Assembly (NCBI GenBank): GCA_016712595.1 | Contig: JADJQT010000001.1 | Span: 1,981,501 to 2,045,500 of the forward strand | DNA from: Rhodospirillales bacterium | Lineage (GTDB): Bacteria; Pseudomonadota; Alphaproteobacteria; Rhodospirillales; Defluviicoccaceae | Direction of reading: 5' to 3' | Length of the DNA: 64,000 bases | Position numbers and translations under genes: made by a program | Part shown: in pieces, positions 8,937-16,816 of the stretch | Layout of the letters: every line of letters begins with the position of its first letter | How positions within the stretch are numbered: the stretch's first letter is position 1 | The notes under the pieces: model-generated | Seen by the model: the letters and a program-made list of their open reading frames with translations, nothing else | The model's database searches: none | Told to the model about the DNA's origin: nothing

Positions 8937-9774
8937 TCCCTATGCCATCCCAAAAATCATAACGGTCGACACTCCCTCGCACCACGGTGCCAATGGCCGA
9001 TCAGGGCCTTGCCGGCATCGCGGATCGCACCGCATTTCTCCACCCATGGCTGCTCGGAACATCTTCTTCCCCTTCTCGGCTCATGCAAATGCTGCCGTCA
9101 GTCGCGAACCTCCGCGCCGCAGTCGGAGCGGAGAAAACACCGGCCGTGTTGCCTCCGGTGGAAGTGGACCATTCGGTCCTCCACTCTCCTCGACGGTCTC
9201 GATGTCCTGCGTGCGATCGCGGAGACTCCATTTCCGTCGCCGGCCGTGCGGCGCGGCAACGGCCTGCCCGCTCAAAGGACCGGTCCCCCATTCCAGCACC
9301 CACTGCCATTGGCTGGCCCCGGTTGCAGCGCGTGATCGAGCAAACCGCATCTTCCGGCAGGCGGTCAGGCGCGGCCGGCAACCCATCGCTGGAGCGAGGA
9401 AGCCGGCCGCCGCATTGCCATGGGAGAACTGGAAGAGGCGCGTTCTTCACCGGAGTTCCCAACAGTCTCGTTTTTGCGAAGCGGAATGCCACCGGGCTTT
9501 CGGCCACATCCGAGCTCCGAGTACAACTTATAAGCTCTTGCAAGCGTCGGCTAATATCATGCTCGCAAGGGTTTGGCAAAAGTTTCCGCCCTTTGCTCGA
9601 TTTGCTGCAACACCTGTTGCTAAAATGCCTTACTATTGAAAATGCTTGCGGCTTTCGGTTCGCACCGCGGCAATGGCGCGCGTATTCAGATATTAATGAG
9701 CAATGATATTCGCGCCGCGCGTTCAAAACCACGGGTTGCTGCAGATGCGAAGTCGGCGCGCCGCCACCGAGCGA
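8937..9774. other. Intergenic region of about 840 bases without a recognisable gene
   Basis: Several long frames stay open here on both strands, but their translations are Arg/Ser/Pro-rich with no motif, consistent with the open-frame bias of GC-rich DNA. The right third (about 9520-9720) is richer in A+T. It separates the divergently oriented lipoprotein promoter from the 3' end of xth. I see no RNA gene, repeat array or insertion sequence in it. Confidence 0.5.
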
Positions 9775-10575
9775 TCAGTCGGCCCTCAGGCGACACCACA
9801 CCGGCGTGTGGTCGGAGGCGCGTTCCCATCCGCGCGGCTCGCGATCAATGCCCGCGCCATCGAGGCGGTCGGCGGCGGTGGGCGAGAGCAGGAGGTGATC
9901 GATGCGTAACCCGTGATCGGCAGCAAAGGCGCCAGCGCGATAGTCCCACCACGTATAATGGCCGGCGCCAGGGTGCAGGCAGCCGACAGCGTCGGTCAGG
10001 CCGAGGTAGACGATCTTGCGCCAGGCGGCGCGGGACTCGGGCCGGCACAACGCATCCCCGCGCCAGCCGAAAGGATCGTAGACGTCGTCATCGGACGGCG
10101 TGACGTTCCAGTCGCCGCCGAGCACAAACGACTCGCCGCTGGCCAGCAACCCTTGCGCATGGGCGTAGAGCCGCTCCAGCCAGGCGAGCTTGTAGGCGAA
10201 TTTCCCACTGTCGGCGGGATTGCCGTTCGGTGCATAGAGGCAGACAGCGCGCACGCCGGCGGTGAAGACGTCAAGAAAGCGGGCCTGCCCATCCTCCCCG
10301 TCGCCGGGCAAGCGGACGGCGAGCACATCAATCGGCTGGCGAGAGAGAACCGCGACGCCATTGTAGGTTTTCTGGCCGACGATCGCGGCATTGTAGCCGG
10401 CATCGCCGATCTCAAGCAGCGGAAAGCCGGCGTCGACGACCTTGGTTTCCTGCAGAAGCACGACGTCGGGCGACGTTGCCCGCAACCACGCCAACAGATG
10501 CGGCAGCCGCGCCTTGATCGAGTTGACGTTCCAGGTGGCGATGGTGAGCACGCGCCCGACCCGCGCGCCTGCCAT
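9775..10575 (-). CDS. xth: Exodeoxyribonuclease III (AP endonuclease)
   Basis: 266 residues of the exonuclease III/APE fold. Conserved elements seen in order are ATWNVNSIKAR (metal-binding Asn), LQETK (metal-binding Glu), YAPNGN, GGDWNVTPSDDDVYDP (catalytic Asp/Asn), YTWWDYRAG, LRIDHLLLS and the terminal SDHTPVW His. The enzyme incises at abasic sites and trims 3' ends in base-excision repair. The stop of erpA is 22 bases upstream on the same strand, so the two may be co-transcribed. The true start may be the GTG eight codons in (VLTIATWN), which is the usual family start. Confidence 0.95.
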   Translation of the reverse strand: MAGARVGRVLTIATWNVNSIKARLPHLLAWLRATSPDVVLLQETKVVDAGFPLLEIGDAGYNAAIVGQKTYNGVAVLSRQPIDVLAVRLPGDGEDGQARFLDVFTAGVRAVCLYAPNGNPADSGKFAYKLAWLERLYAHAQGLLASGESFVLGGDWNVTPSDDDVYDPFGWRGDALCRPESRAAWRKIVYLGLTDAVGCLHPGAGHYTWWDYRAGAFAADHGLRIDHLLLSPTAADRLDGAGIDREPRGWERASDHTPVWCRLRAD

Positions 10576-10597
10576 CGCCCGCGTCCCCGTTCGCTTT

Positions 10598-10957
10598 TCA
10601 GACTGAAAACGACGAGCCGCAGCCGCAGGTCGAGGTGGCGTTGGGGTTCTTGACCACGAAGTAGGAACCGATCAGGTCATCAACGAAGTCGAGCTCCGAG
10701 CCTCGTAACAGGCCGAGCGACACCTCGTCGATGAGCACGCCGACGTCGTCGCGGGCGAATACCCGGTCGTCCTCGTGGTGCTGGTCATCAAGGGTGAACC
10801 CGTACTGGAAGCCCGAGCAGCCGCCGCCGGAGACGGAAACGCGCAGCTTCATCGCTGCGCCACCGCCCTCAGCGGCGATCAGCGCGGCAATCCGCCGCGC
10901 GGCATTGGCGGAAACGGTGATCTCATCGGCGGTGGACAGAGTGCCGTCGGCGGCCAT
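10598..10957 (-). CDS. erpA: A-type iron-sulfur carrier / insertion protein
   Basis: 119 residues with the full A-type carrier signature: GGGCSGFQYGF in the middle, LIDEVSLGLL, an LDFVDDL helix and the terminal CGCGSSF. The three Cys residues (one in CSGF, two in CGCG) hold a cluster that is passed to apo-proteins. The NPNATSTCGCGSSF ending is more typical of ErpA than IscA, and no isc or suf gene is adjacent. The N-terminal 15 residues are unconserved. It precedes xth by 22 bases. Confidence 0.92.
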   Translation of the reverse strand: MAADGTLSTADEITVSANAARRIAALIAAEGGGAAMKLRVSVSGGGCSGFQYGFTLDDQHHEDDRVFARDDVGVLIDEVSLGLLRGSELDFVDDLIGSYFVVKNPNATSTCGCGSSFSV

Positions 10958-11144
10958 GGCGCATCCTTTGCCCCTGAGCGTCGGCGCAATCGCAAAACGC
11001 TATCCCTATCAATGTAGACAACCGCCAGCCTAAGTCAAACCGCGCTTGTCGCGCGCTGGCGCGGGCGACCCTGCAAAAGCCGAGGCGGTTGCCGTCTCTC
11101 TCGCGTCGGATAAGCTCGGAAAAGGGCAGGCGGGGAGCGCGGCG

Positions 11145-14100
11145 ATGGCAAGGAGCGAGAGCCAGCGGAGCGGTATGGCGACGATCACCGTACCGCTGGT
11201 GCGAGTGTTCTTGTCGTCGCCGGCAGACGTGACGGAAGAGCGGGCGGCCGCGCGCCAGTTGATCGACAGTGAACTTGAGAAGAGTCCATCCCTGCGCGGA
11301 CGGCTGACGCTCGAGCTGATAGCCTGGGATGACCCTGCGGCCTCGATTCCGCTGCTCGCAACCGCGTCACCACAGGACTCGGTGAACGCCGCCCGGCCGC
11401 GGCCGTCGACCTGCGATATCGTCGTCGTCATCCTGTGGTCACGCATGGGCACGCCGTTGCCCGAGGACATCCGCAAGTCCAACGGTGAGCCGTACCTCTC
11501 AGGCACCGAATGGGAATACGAGGATGCGGTCAACTCGACGCGGACTCCGAAGCCCGATGTGCTGGTTTACCGGCGCTCGGAGAAGCCAAGGGTTGATATC
11601 GACGATCCTGATTTCGACGACAAGCGCGCGCAATTCCAGCGGGTCGAGGCGTTCTTCAAAGCGCTTCAGGCATCGCAGCGCGGCTTCAACCTGTATGCGG
11701 TGCCGGAGGACTTCAAAGCTCTTCTGCGCCAGCATCTCGAGGATCTTCTCCACCGCCGCCTGGCGCCGCCCGTCGAAGGCGAGGTGCCGGTGTCGCCATC
11801 CCTGACAATCCCAGGTGAATATCATGCATGGTTGCGGAGCAGCTTCGAGAGGATTGACCTGCTGGGCGCGAAGGAAGGCCGGTCGGTCACACTGACCAAT
11901 GTTTATGTACCGGCGCTGACACGGGCTTCCCCAGCAGCCGACGTCGGAAAAACAACCAAACGCAAGCCGCATGAGCAATCCGAAGACCGGCAGCTCGTGC
12001 CGCTCCTGCGACGCCTTGATGCGGAGTCGCTCTATGTCGCGGCGGTCGCCGGCGCCGGCAAGTCGACGTTCTGTCGCTGGGCGGCGCTGCAGAGCGTGCC
12101 AGGCGCCGAGATCGCGCACCCGGTTCCGGCGCCGGAAGTGTTCGCCGAGCCGGTGCCGGCAAGCTTGCGCGCCCGGCTTCCGCTGCTGATCCCGTTGCGG
12201 GAATTCTGGCGAAGCATGGACTGCGGCCATGGCGAACGCATCTGGCGCCGGCCCGATCTGCAGCGCGCACTCGCCGGCTGGGTGGACCGCTCGCCGCCGC
12301 CGGGACTCAGCGGCGAATTGTTCCGCGCGCATCTCGACGCCGGCCGCGCTTTCCTGCTGCTGGATGGGCTGGACGAGGTGCCGACCGCGGAAAAACACGA
12401 CGATGTAATCGTTTATCCGCGCGAACTGCTGCTGAGCGGCATTGAGGACGCGCTACCCGCCTGGGAGAAGGCAGGCAACCGTATCCTGCTGACCAGCCGT
12501 CCCTACGGCCTCGACGACGCCGGCGTGCACCGACTGGGGCTGGCGAGCGCGCCGCTCGAACCGCTGCCGGCAGAATTGCGGGACCTGTTCATCGGCCGAT
12601 GGTTCCATACGCTCGGCAAGTCGGAAAAGACCGCCGATCTCATCGCGACCATTCGCGGTCGCGACGACCTCGCGCCGCTGGTCGATAATCCCATGTTGCT
12701 GAGCGCGCTGTGCGTGCTTTACGACAACGGCGGGCGGCTTCCCGAGGATCGCTACGAGCTTTACAAGAGTATCGTTGCCAGAGTGCTGCACAGTCGTTAT
12801 CCGGGTGACGCACGCGAGCGCGATCCCATCGAGCGTCGTCTGGAGGCGATCGCATTCGGCATGCACGTGGGCGACGAAGGCGCGCCGCGGCTTACGCCGG
12901 CCGCCGAGATCAGCTGGGATGAGACGGAACGCCTGCTCGCCTGCTTCGCCAGGCTGAACCCCGCCTACGAGACCGACCAGGCGGAAATCGCGATGCGGCG
13001 CGAGGACCTGCTGAACCGCTCCGGCCTGCTCGTGCCGCGGGAGAACGAGCGGGCTGCCTTCTACCACCTGAGCTTTCAGGAGTTCCTCGCAGCACAGCGT
13101 ATCCCGCGGACCGGCGGCGACGTCGACACGGTGTTCCGCGAGCGCCGCGCGATCCCCGAGTGGCGGGCGACGTTGCTCTTCCTGTTCGCCGCCCAGATCA
13201 CGAACCGCGACGCCGGGTGGGGTATGCGCCTGCTCGAACGACTGATCGCTGATCAGGACCGGGTATCGGTCAAAGCAAACACGGCGTCGGCGGTGTTTAT
13301 CGCCGAAGCGCTCGATCTGTGCGTCGCCAAGAAATATGTCGTACCCGACGATCTGCAGGAGCGATTCCGCCGTCTTGCTCTCGATGCCATTGATGACCAG
13401 GTGGCGTTGCCGGCACGCCAGGCGTTGGGGATCTGCCTTGGCCGGCTGGGAGATCCAAGGATTCGAGGACTGCGCGATCCAGAGGCCTACAGTGAGGTTC
13501 GCGACGGTTTTGGTCCCCGTGGCGATCAGGGCGATACAATCCCGATCGCGGCGCCGTTCTGGATCGGCCGCTATCCGGTCACCAACAGCCAGTACAAAGG
13601 ATTTCTCGATAGCGGCGGCTATCGCACGTCGCAGTGGTGGTCGGACGTCGGGTGGCTTTGGAAGGAAGAGGAAGAGGTGAGCGCGCCTGAATTCTGGCAC
13701 GACCATCGTTGGAACGCTCCCAACCAGCCGGTGGTGGGGGTGAGTTTCTGGGAGGCTGAGGCGTACAGCCGGTGGGTGGGTGGACGTCTGCCCAGAGAGC
13801 AGGAATGGCAGGCCGCCGCCGTCGGCGCTGATAGCCACGTATACCCGTGGGGCGACGAGTGGCAAGACGGCATCTGCAATACGCGGGAGGCCGGCCTCGA
13901 CGTGACCTCGCCGGTTGGTCTTTTTCCCCGATCGCGGCAAGTGGAGCTGGGCATCGAGGATCTCGCCGGCAATGCCTGGGAGTGGTGCGACAGTTTGTAC
14001 GATCCGTCCGACAAGGACTTTCCCGATGCCCGCGTGCTTCGCGGTGGGTCCTGGTACCTCAGCCAGGACTACGCGCGCTCGGCTTATCGAAATGGCTTCC

Positions 14101-14168
14101 ACCCGAACTACCGCAACTTCGACATCGGTTTTCGGGTGTTGTGCTTGTCGTCCAACTTCGAGCCCTGA
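11145..14168 (+). CDS. DUF4062-NACHT-FGE (sulfatase-modifying factor fold) protein; STAND NTPase, candidate defence/conflict protein
   Basis: 1007 residues in three modules. (1) Residues about 15-170: a DUF4062-type, TIR-like N-terminus (VRVFLSSPADVTEER, then CDIVVVILWSRMGTPLP and SGTEWEYEDA). (2) A NACHT NTPase with P-loop GAGKST (about 302), Walker B LLLDGLDE (about 404), a sensor ILLTSRPYG and a winged-helix-like HLSFQEFLAAQ tail. (3) Residues about 802-1002: an FGE/SUMF1 domain (FWIGRYPVTNSQY, GVSFWEAEAYSRW, AGNAWEWCDS, LRGGSWYLS, IGFRVLC). The FGE fold is a C-type lectin fold, used for binding in many STAND proteins. The start at 11145 was chosen because GGGGAG lies 7 bases upstream; an earlier TTG at 11046 would add 33 unconserved residues. 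The C-terminal 35 codons resemble a diversity-generating-retroelement variable region. Bacterial NACHT proteins are often antiphage; that role here is inferred. Confidence 0.9.
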   Translation: MARSESQRSGMATITVPLVRVFLSSPADVTEERAAARQLIDSELEKSPSLRGRLTLELIAWDDPAASIPLLATASPQDSVNAARPRPSTCDIVVVILWSRMGTPLPEDIRKSNGEPYLSGTEWEYEDAVNSTRTPKPDVLVYRRSEKPRVDIDDPDFDDKRAQFQRVEAFFKALQASQRGFNLYAVPEDFKALLRQHLEDLLHRRLAPPVEGEVPVSPSLTIPGEYHAWLRSSFERIDLLGAKEGRSVTLTNVYVPALTRASPAADVGKTTKRKPHEQSEDRQLVPLLRRLDAESLYVAAVAGAGKSTFCRWAALQSVPGAEIAHPVPAPEVFAEPVPASLRARLPLLIPLREFWRSMDCGHGERIWRRPDLQRALAGWVDRSPPPGLSGELFRAHLDAGRAFLLLDGLDEVPTAEKHDDVIVYPRELLLSGIEDALPAWEKAGNRILLTSRPYGLDDAGVHRLGLASAPLEPLPAELRDLFIGRWFHTLGKSEKTADLIATIRGRDDLAPLVDNPMLLSALCVLYDNGGRLPEDRYELYKSIVARVLHSRYPGDARERDPIERRLEAIAFGMHVGDEGAPRLTPAAEISWDETERLLACFARLNPAYETDQAEIAMRREDLLNRSGLLVPRENERAAFYHLSFQEFLAAQRIPRTGGDVDTVFRERRAIPEWRATLLFLFAAQITNRDAGWGMRLLERLIADQDRVSVKANTASAVFIAEALDLCVAKKYVVPDDLQERFRRLALDAIDDQVALPARQALGICLGRLGDPRIRGLRDPEAYSEVRDGFGPRGDQGDTIPIAAPFWIGRYPVTNSQYKGFLDSGGYRTSQWWSDVGWLWKEEEEVSAPEFWHDHRWNAPNQPVVGVSFWEAEAYSRWVGGRLPREQEWQAAAVGADSHVYPWGDEWQDGICNTREAGLDVTSPVGLFPRSRQVELGIEDLAGNAWEWCDSLYDPSDKDFPDARVLRGGSWYLSQDYARSAYRNGFHPNYRNFDIGFRVLCLSSNFEP
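14044..14146 (+). other. Candidate DGR-type variable region inside the FGE domain
   Basis: The last coding stretch reads GGSWYLSQDYARSAYRNGFH then PNYRNFDIGFRVL. In DGR target proteins this segment typically follows a GGSW-(N)n-RSANRNNNNP-NRNNN-GFR layout, with AAY codons in the template mutated at A. Here the matching positions carry TAC, CTC, AGC, GAC, TAC, TAT, AAT, GGC, TTC, CAC, AAC, TAC, AAC, TTC and GAC, all ending in C or T as expected from AAC/AAT templates; one CAG breaks the pattern. Ordinary FGE domains share part of this motif, and no template repeat or reverse transcriptase is in the window, so this is a hypothesis. Confidence 0.35.
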
Positions 14169-14254
14169 ACCCTGAAGCGCGGTTCTCGACGCAGAGTTCC
14201 GGTCGGGAGGGGATCACGTGGCGTGGATGCGCGGAGCACCTCCGCGCACAACGT

Positions 14255-14286
14255 CGGCGGCGGGGTCAGACCGCCGCCGCCTTTTT
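14255..14286 (+). terminator. Intrinsic terminator after the NACHT-FGE gene
   Basis: A 9-base CGGCGGCGG/CCGCCGCCG stem with a 7-base loop followed by CCTTTTTC. It lies about 90 bases past the stop of the NACHT-FGE gene and just before the convergent glycosidase. A second perfect hairpin (9-base stem, 14228-14248) sits between the stop codon and this terminator. Confidence 0.8.
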
Positions 14287-14307
14287 CTCTATCCGCCGCT
14301 GCGCCCG

Positions 14308-16473
14308 CTACCGCAGGTAGGCGCCGTCCTCGCCGATCTTGCCGGGGCCGTTGAGCACCCAGACGCCGGCGGAGTTGGCGCGAACATGGAAGGAGATATC
14401 GCCGCCGACGGTCTGCTCGCCGCCGGTCACCGCATCGCGGTAGGTGCCGGGCGGGATGTTGCCGACGCTGACCTGCTGGTCGGAGCCGATGGCAAGGCCG
14501 ACGACGGCAAGGCTCTCGCCGCCGTTGTAATCGCGCACGAAGCTCATTCCCGAGCCCCACTCGTTGATGTCGCGCATCCACCCCTTCTGCAGCGCCGGTA
14601 TCGCCCGACGGATCTGATTGAGGCGGCGGATGTGCTGGTAGAGCGGGTGGCGCTGGGTCTCGCCAATGCGCCCTGGTTCGAGATAATCACCGAAGTAGGC
14701 GCGGCCGGTGCGATCGAGGGTGTCGTTGGCCTCGATGACGTCCTGGGGCGCGCCCTTCATGAATTCGACCTCCTCGCCGTAATAGAGGCAGGGGATGCCG
14801 CGCACCGTCCACAGCACGTTGTAGGCGGCGGCCGCCATCCACTGATCGCCCTTGAAACGGAAGCGGAAGTCGTTGTCGGGACCGACGTCGTGGTTCTGCA
14901 AGAAGGTGATCAGCGTCGACGGATCGCCGTAGATCCAGTCCATCGACATCGCCTGGGCCATGCCCTGAAAGTGGCCGCGGCTGACGTTGTCGCGGAACGA
15001 TGAGAACAGGCCGAAATCGAGGACGGCAAAACCGGAATCGCCGCCTGAGTTGGGGTTGCGCGGATCGTCGCCGAGGCGGGTGTACCACCACGGGCGGATC
15101 GGCGACGGGCCGTTATCGCCGCCGCCCATATCGCCCCAGCCGTAGCCCTTTACCAGGTTCTCGCCGAAGACGAACACCCCGGGCTTGTGGGCTTTCCAGG
15201 CGTTGACGTATTCGAGCAGGTTATTGCGCTCGACGTGCTTGACGGTATCGATGCGCAGCGCGTCGACGCCCATGTCGAGGTAGTGGTTGATCGCGTCGAT
15301 GAGGTAGTCCTTGACGTTTTGCCGCTCGGTGGCGAGGTCGATGCAGTCGCCGGCGATGTGCTTTTGCTGCAGGGGCCAGGCGCTCTCCCAATCGCCGCCC
15401 ATGATGAAGCCGTCCTGATGGTACCAGTTGGGATCGAGCGAGCCGGCATCGATGCCGAAGAAGCGGCCGGGGTTGTAGCCGGGCTTGGGCACGGTCTCGC
15501 CGGTCTGCGGATCGATGAGCGGCTCGATGCCCTCGGGGTCGCGGGCGTGGCGCTCCCGGTACCAGGCGGGGGCGACGGGATTATCAATGTCGTCGCGATT
15601 GGGCCAGGCATAGTTGCCGAGGCTGCCCTTATAGGGGCCGTTGTTCTCCTGGCCCTGCTGGCGGCCCTGCGGGACGTAGTACTTGATCGGCAGGTGATCG
15701 ATATGAACGATGCCGCGAATACCGTACTGGCAGGAGTGGTTGATCACCACGTCCTGAATGATCTTGATGCCGCGCGCGTGCGCCTCGTTGATCAGATCCT
15801 GGTAGGTGGCGTCAGGACTCTCCAGCCGGGGATCGATGCGGTTCCAGTCGTAGGCATGATAGCCGTGGTAGTCGAGGCCGGAGCGGTTCTCGACCGGCGG
15901 GGTGATCCAGATGGCGGTAAAGCCGAGGTCGCGGATGTAATCGAGCTGCTGGATCAGACCCTTGAAATCGCCCCGCCAGTGCGGGTCCTCGGGCTCGCCC
16001 GCGGCGTTGAACTTGATGCGGTCGCGGCAGAAGAAGTTGTTCGACGGATCGCCATCGTAGAACCGCGTGGTGATCAGGAAGTAGATCGTCTCCTCGCGGA
16101 AATCGGGAAGCCCCGGGTCGCGCGGCGGCGCGGCAGGCGCCGCGGGGCGGGCAGGGGCGGTCCCGGTGGCGGTTCCAGCGACGGCATTGGCGCCCTCCGG
16201 CTCCGGGGCGGCATCGGTCCAGCGGCCGTCGCGCAGCCAGCCGTCACGGTCGCGCCACTGATCGGCGGTCTGCCGGCCGGCGTTGTCGTGGAACAGCAGA
16301 TTCGCCGATCGCACGCCGGCAAAGCGATAGACGAACCAGCCATCGCCCTCGTCCTCCATCGCTGCGCCCGGCCAGGTGCTGCCGTCCGGTTGTGGCCAGG
16401 CATTCCAGTAATGAATATGCACGGACGATGCCCAATCGTCCGGCTTGCGGACATGCACGACGAGATCGGTCAT
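14308..16473 (-). CDS. GH13 alpha-amylase-family glycosidase with N-terminal starch-binding-like module
   Basis: 721 residues. Residues about 1-85 (HYWNAWPQPDG, GWFVYRFAGV, LLFHDNAGRQT) look like a CBM25/26-type starch-binding module, followed by an Ala/Pro linker. The catalytic barrel has all four GH13 regions: DVVINHS, ALRIDTVKH (nucleophile Asp), VFGENLVKG (acid/base Glu) and FLQNHDVGPDND (transition-state Asp). A beta-sandwich C-domain closes the chain. It hydrolyses alpha-1,4-glucans or maltodextrins. The ATG at 16473 starts the binding module; the longer upstream frame is unconserved. No Sec signal peptide is evident, so it may act in the cytoplasm on glycogen, or be exported by another route. 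It converges on the NACHT-FGE gene. Confidence 0.92.
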   Translation of the reverse strand: MTDLVVHVRKPDDWASSVHIHYWNAWPQPDGSTWPGAAMEDEGDGWFVYRFAGVRSANLLFHDNAGRQTADQWRDRDGWLRDGRWTDAAPEPEGANAVAGTATGTAPARPAAPAAPPRDPGLPDFREETIYFLITTRFYDGDPSNNFFCRDRIKFNAAGEPEDPHWRGDFKGLIQQLDYIRDLGFTAIWITPPVENRSGLDYHGYHAYDWNRIDPRLESPDATYQDLINEAHARGIKIIQDVVINHSCQYGIRGIVHIDHLPIKYYVPQGRQQGQENNGPYKGSLGNYAWPNRDDIDNPVAPAWYRERHARDPEGIEPLIDPQTGETVPKPGYNPGRFFGIDAGSLDPNWYHQDGFIMGGDWESAWPLQQKHIAGDCIDLATERQNVKDYLIDAINHYLDMGVDALRIDTVKHVERNNLLEYVNAWKAHKPGVFVFGENLVKGYGWGDMGGGDNGPSPIRPWWYTRLGDDPRNPNSGGDSGFAVLDFGLFSSFRDNVSRGHFQGMAQAMSMDWIYGDPSTLITFLQNHDVGPDNDFRFRFKGDQWMAAAAYNVLWTVRGIPCLYYGEEVEFMKGAPQDVIEANDTLDRTGRAYFGDYLEPGRIGETQRHPLYQHIRRLNQIRRAIPALQKGWMRDINEWGSGMSFVRDYNGGESLAVVGLAIGSDQQVSVGNIPPGTYRDAVTGGEQTVGGDISFHVRANSAGVWVLNGPGKIGEDGAYLR

Positions 16474-16816
16474 GTGCCCAGCCTCCCTATGGTTATGAAT
16501 GGAAAACGTCGGTCCGCGGAGCGGAAGGTCCCTGTAGGGGCGCAGTGTGACCGCACCCGCCGCCGCGAGCAATTGTCTTGTCAACCATCCGGCGCGCAGC
16601 CCGTCGGGCAGGCGGCAACATGGCCGTCTTCGGTGGCGGGCGCGGCAGGAGAGCAACGCTTGGCGCCCCGATGATCCCGCATGTGGAGTAGGGCTTTGAC
16701 CTGAGCGAGCGGGATGGGTACAAGAGCCGCCCGGAGCGATCGACGTCGCGGGCCGCGCGAGCGGTCTTGCCCGGCGGCATTGCATATCCCTCCTCCCTTT
16801 ACGTCGGGCAGGTCCG
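16474..16816. other. Divergent promoter region between the GH13 gene and tex
   Basis: 340 bases between two divergently transcribed genes. It should hold both promoters, but no confident -35/-10 pairs were identified. No RNA gene or repeat was seen. Confidence 0.5.

Noticed and set aside
9001..9732. A 243-residue frame on the minus strand and a similar one on the plus strand in the 8937-9774 gap
   Set aside because: Both are Arg/Ser/Pro-rich, lack ribosome-binding sites and overlap each other, so open frames from GC bias are the simpler explanation.
12453..14102. A 549-residue minus-strand frame inside the NACHT-FGE gene
   Set aside because: It mirrors the sense frame and has no recognisable domain; the sense frame has three.
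15187..16674. A 495-residue plus-strand frame opposite the GH13 gene
   Set aside because: The sense strand has all four GH13 catalytic regions; this frame is valine/aspartate-rich shadow.
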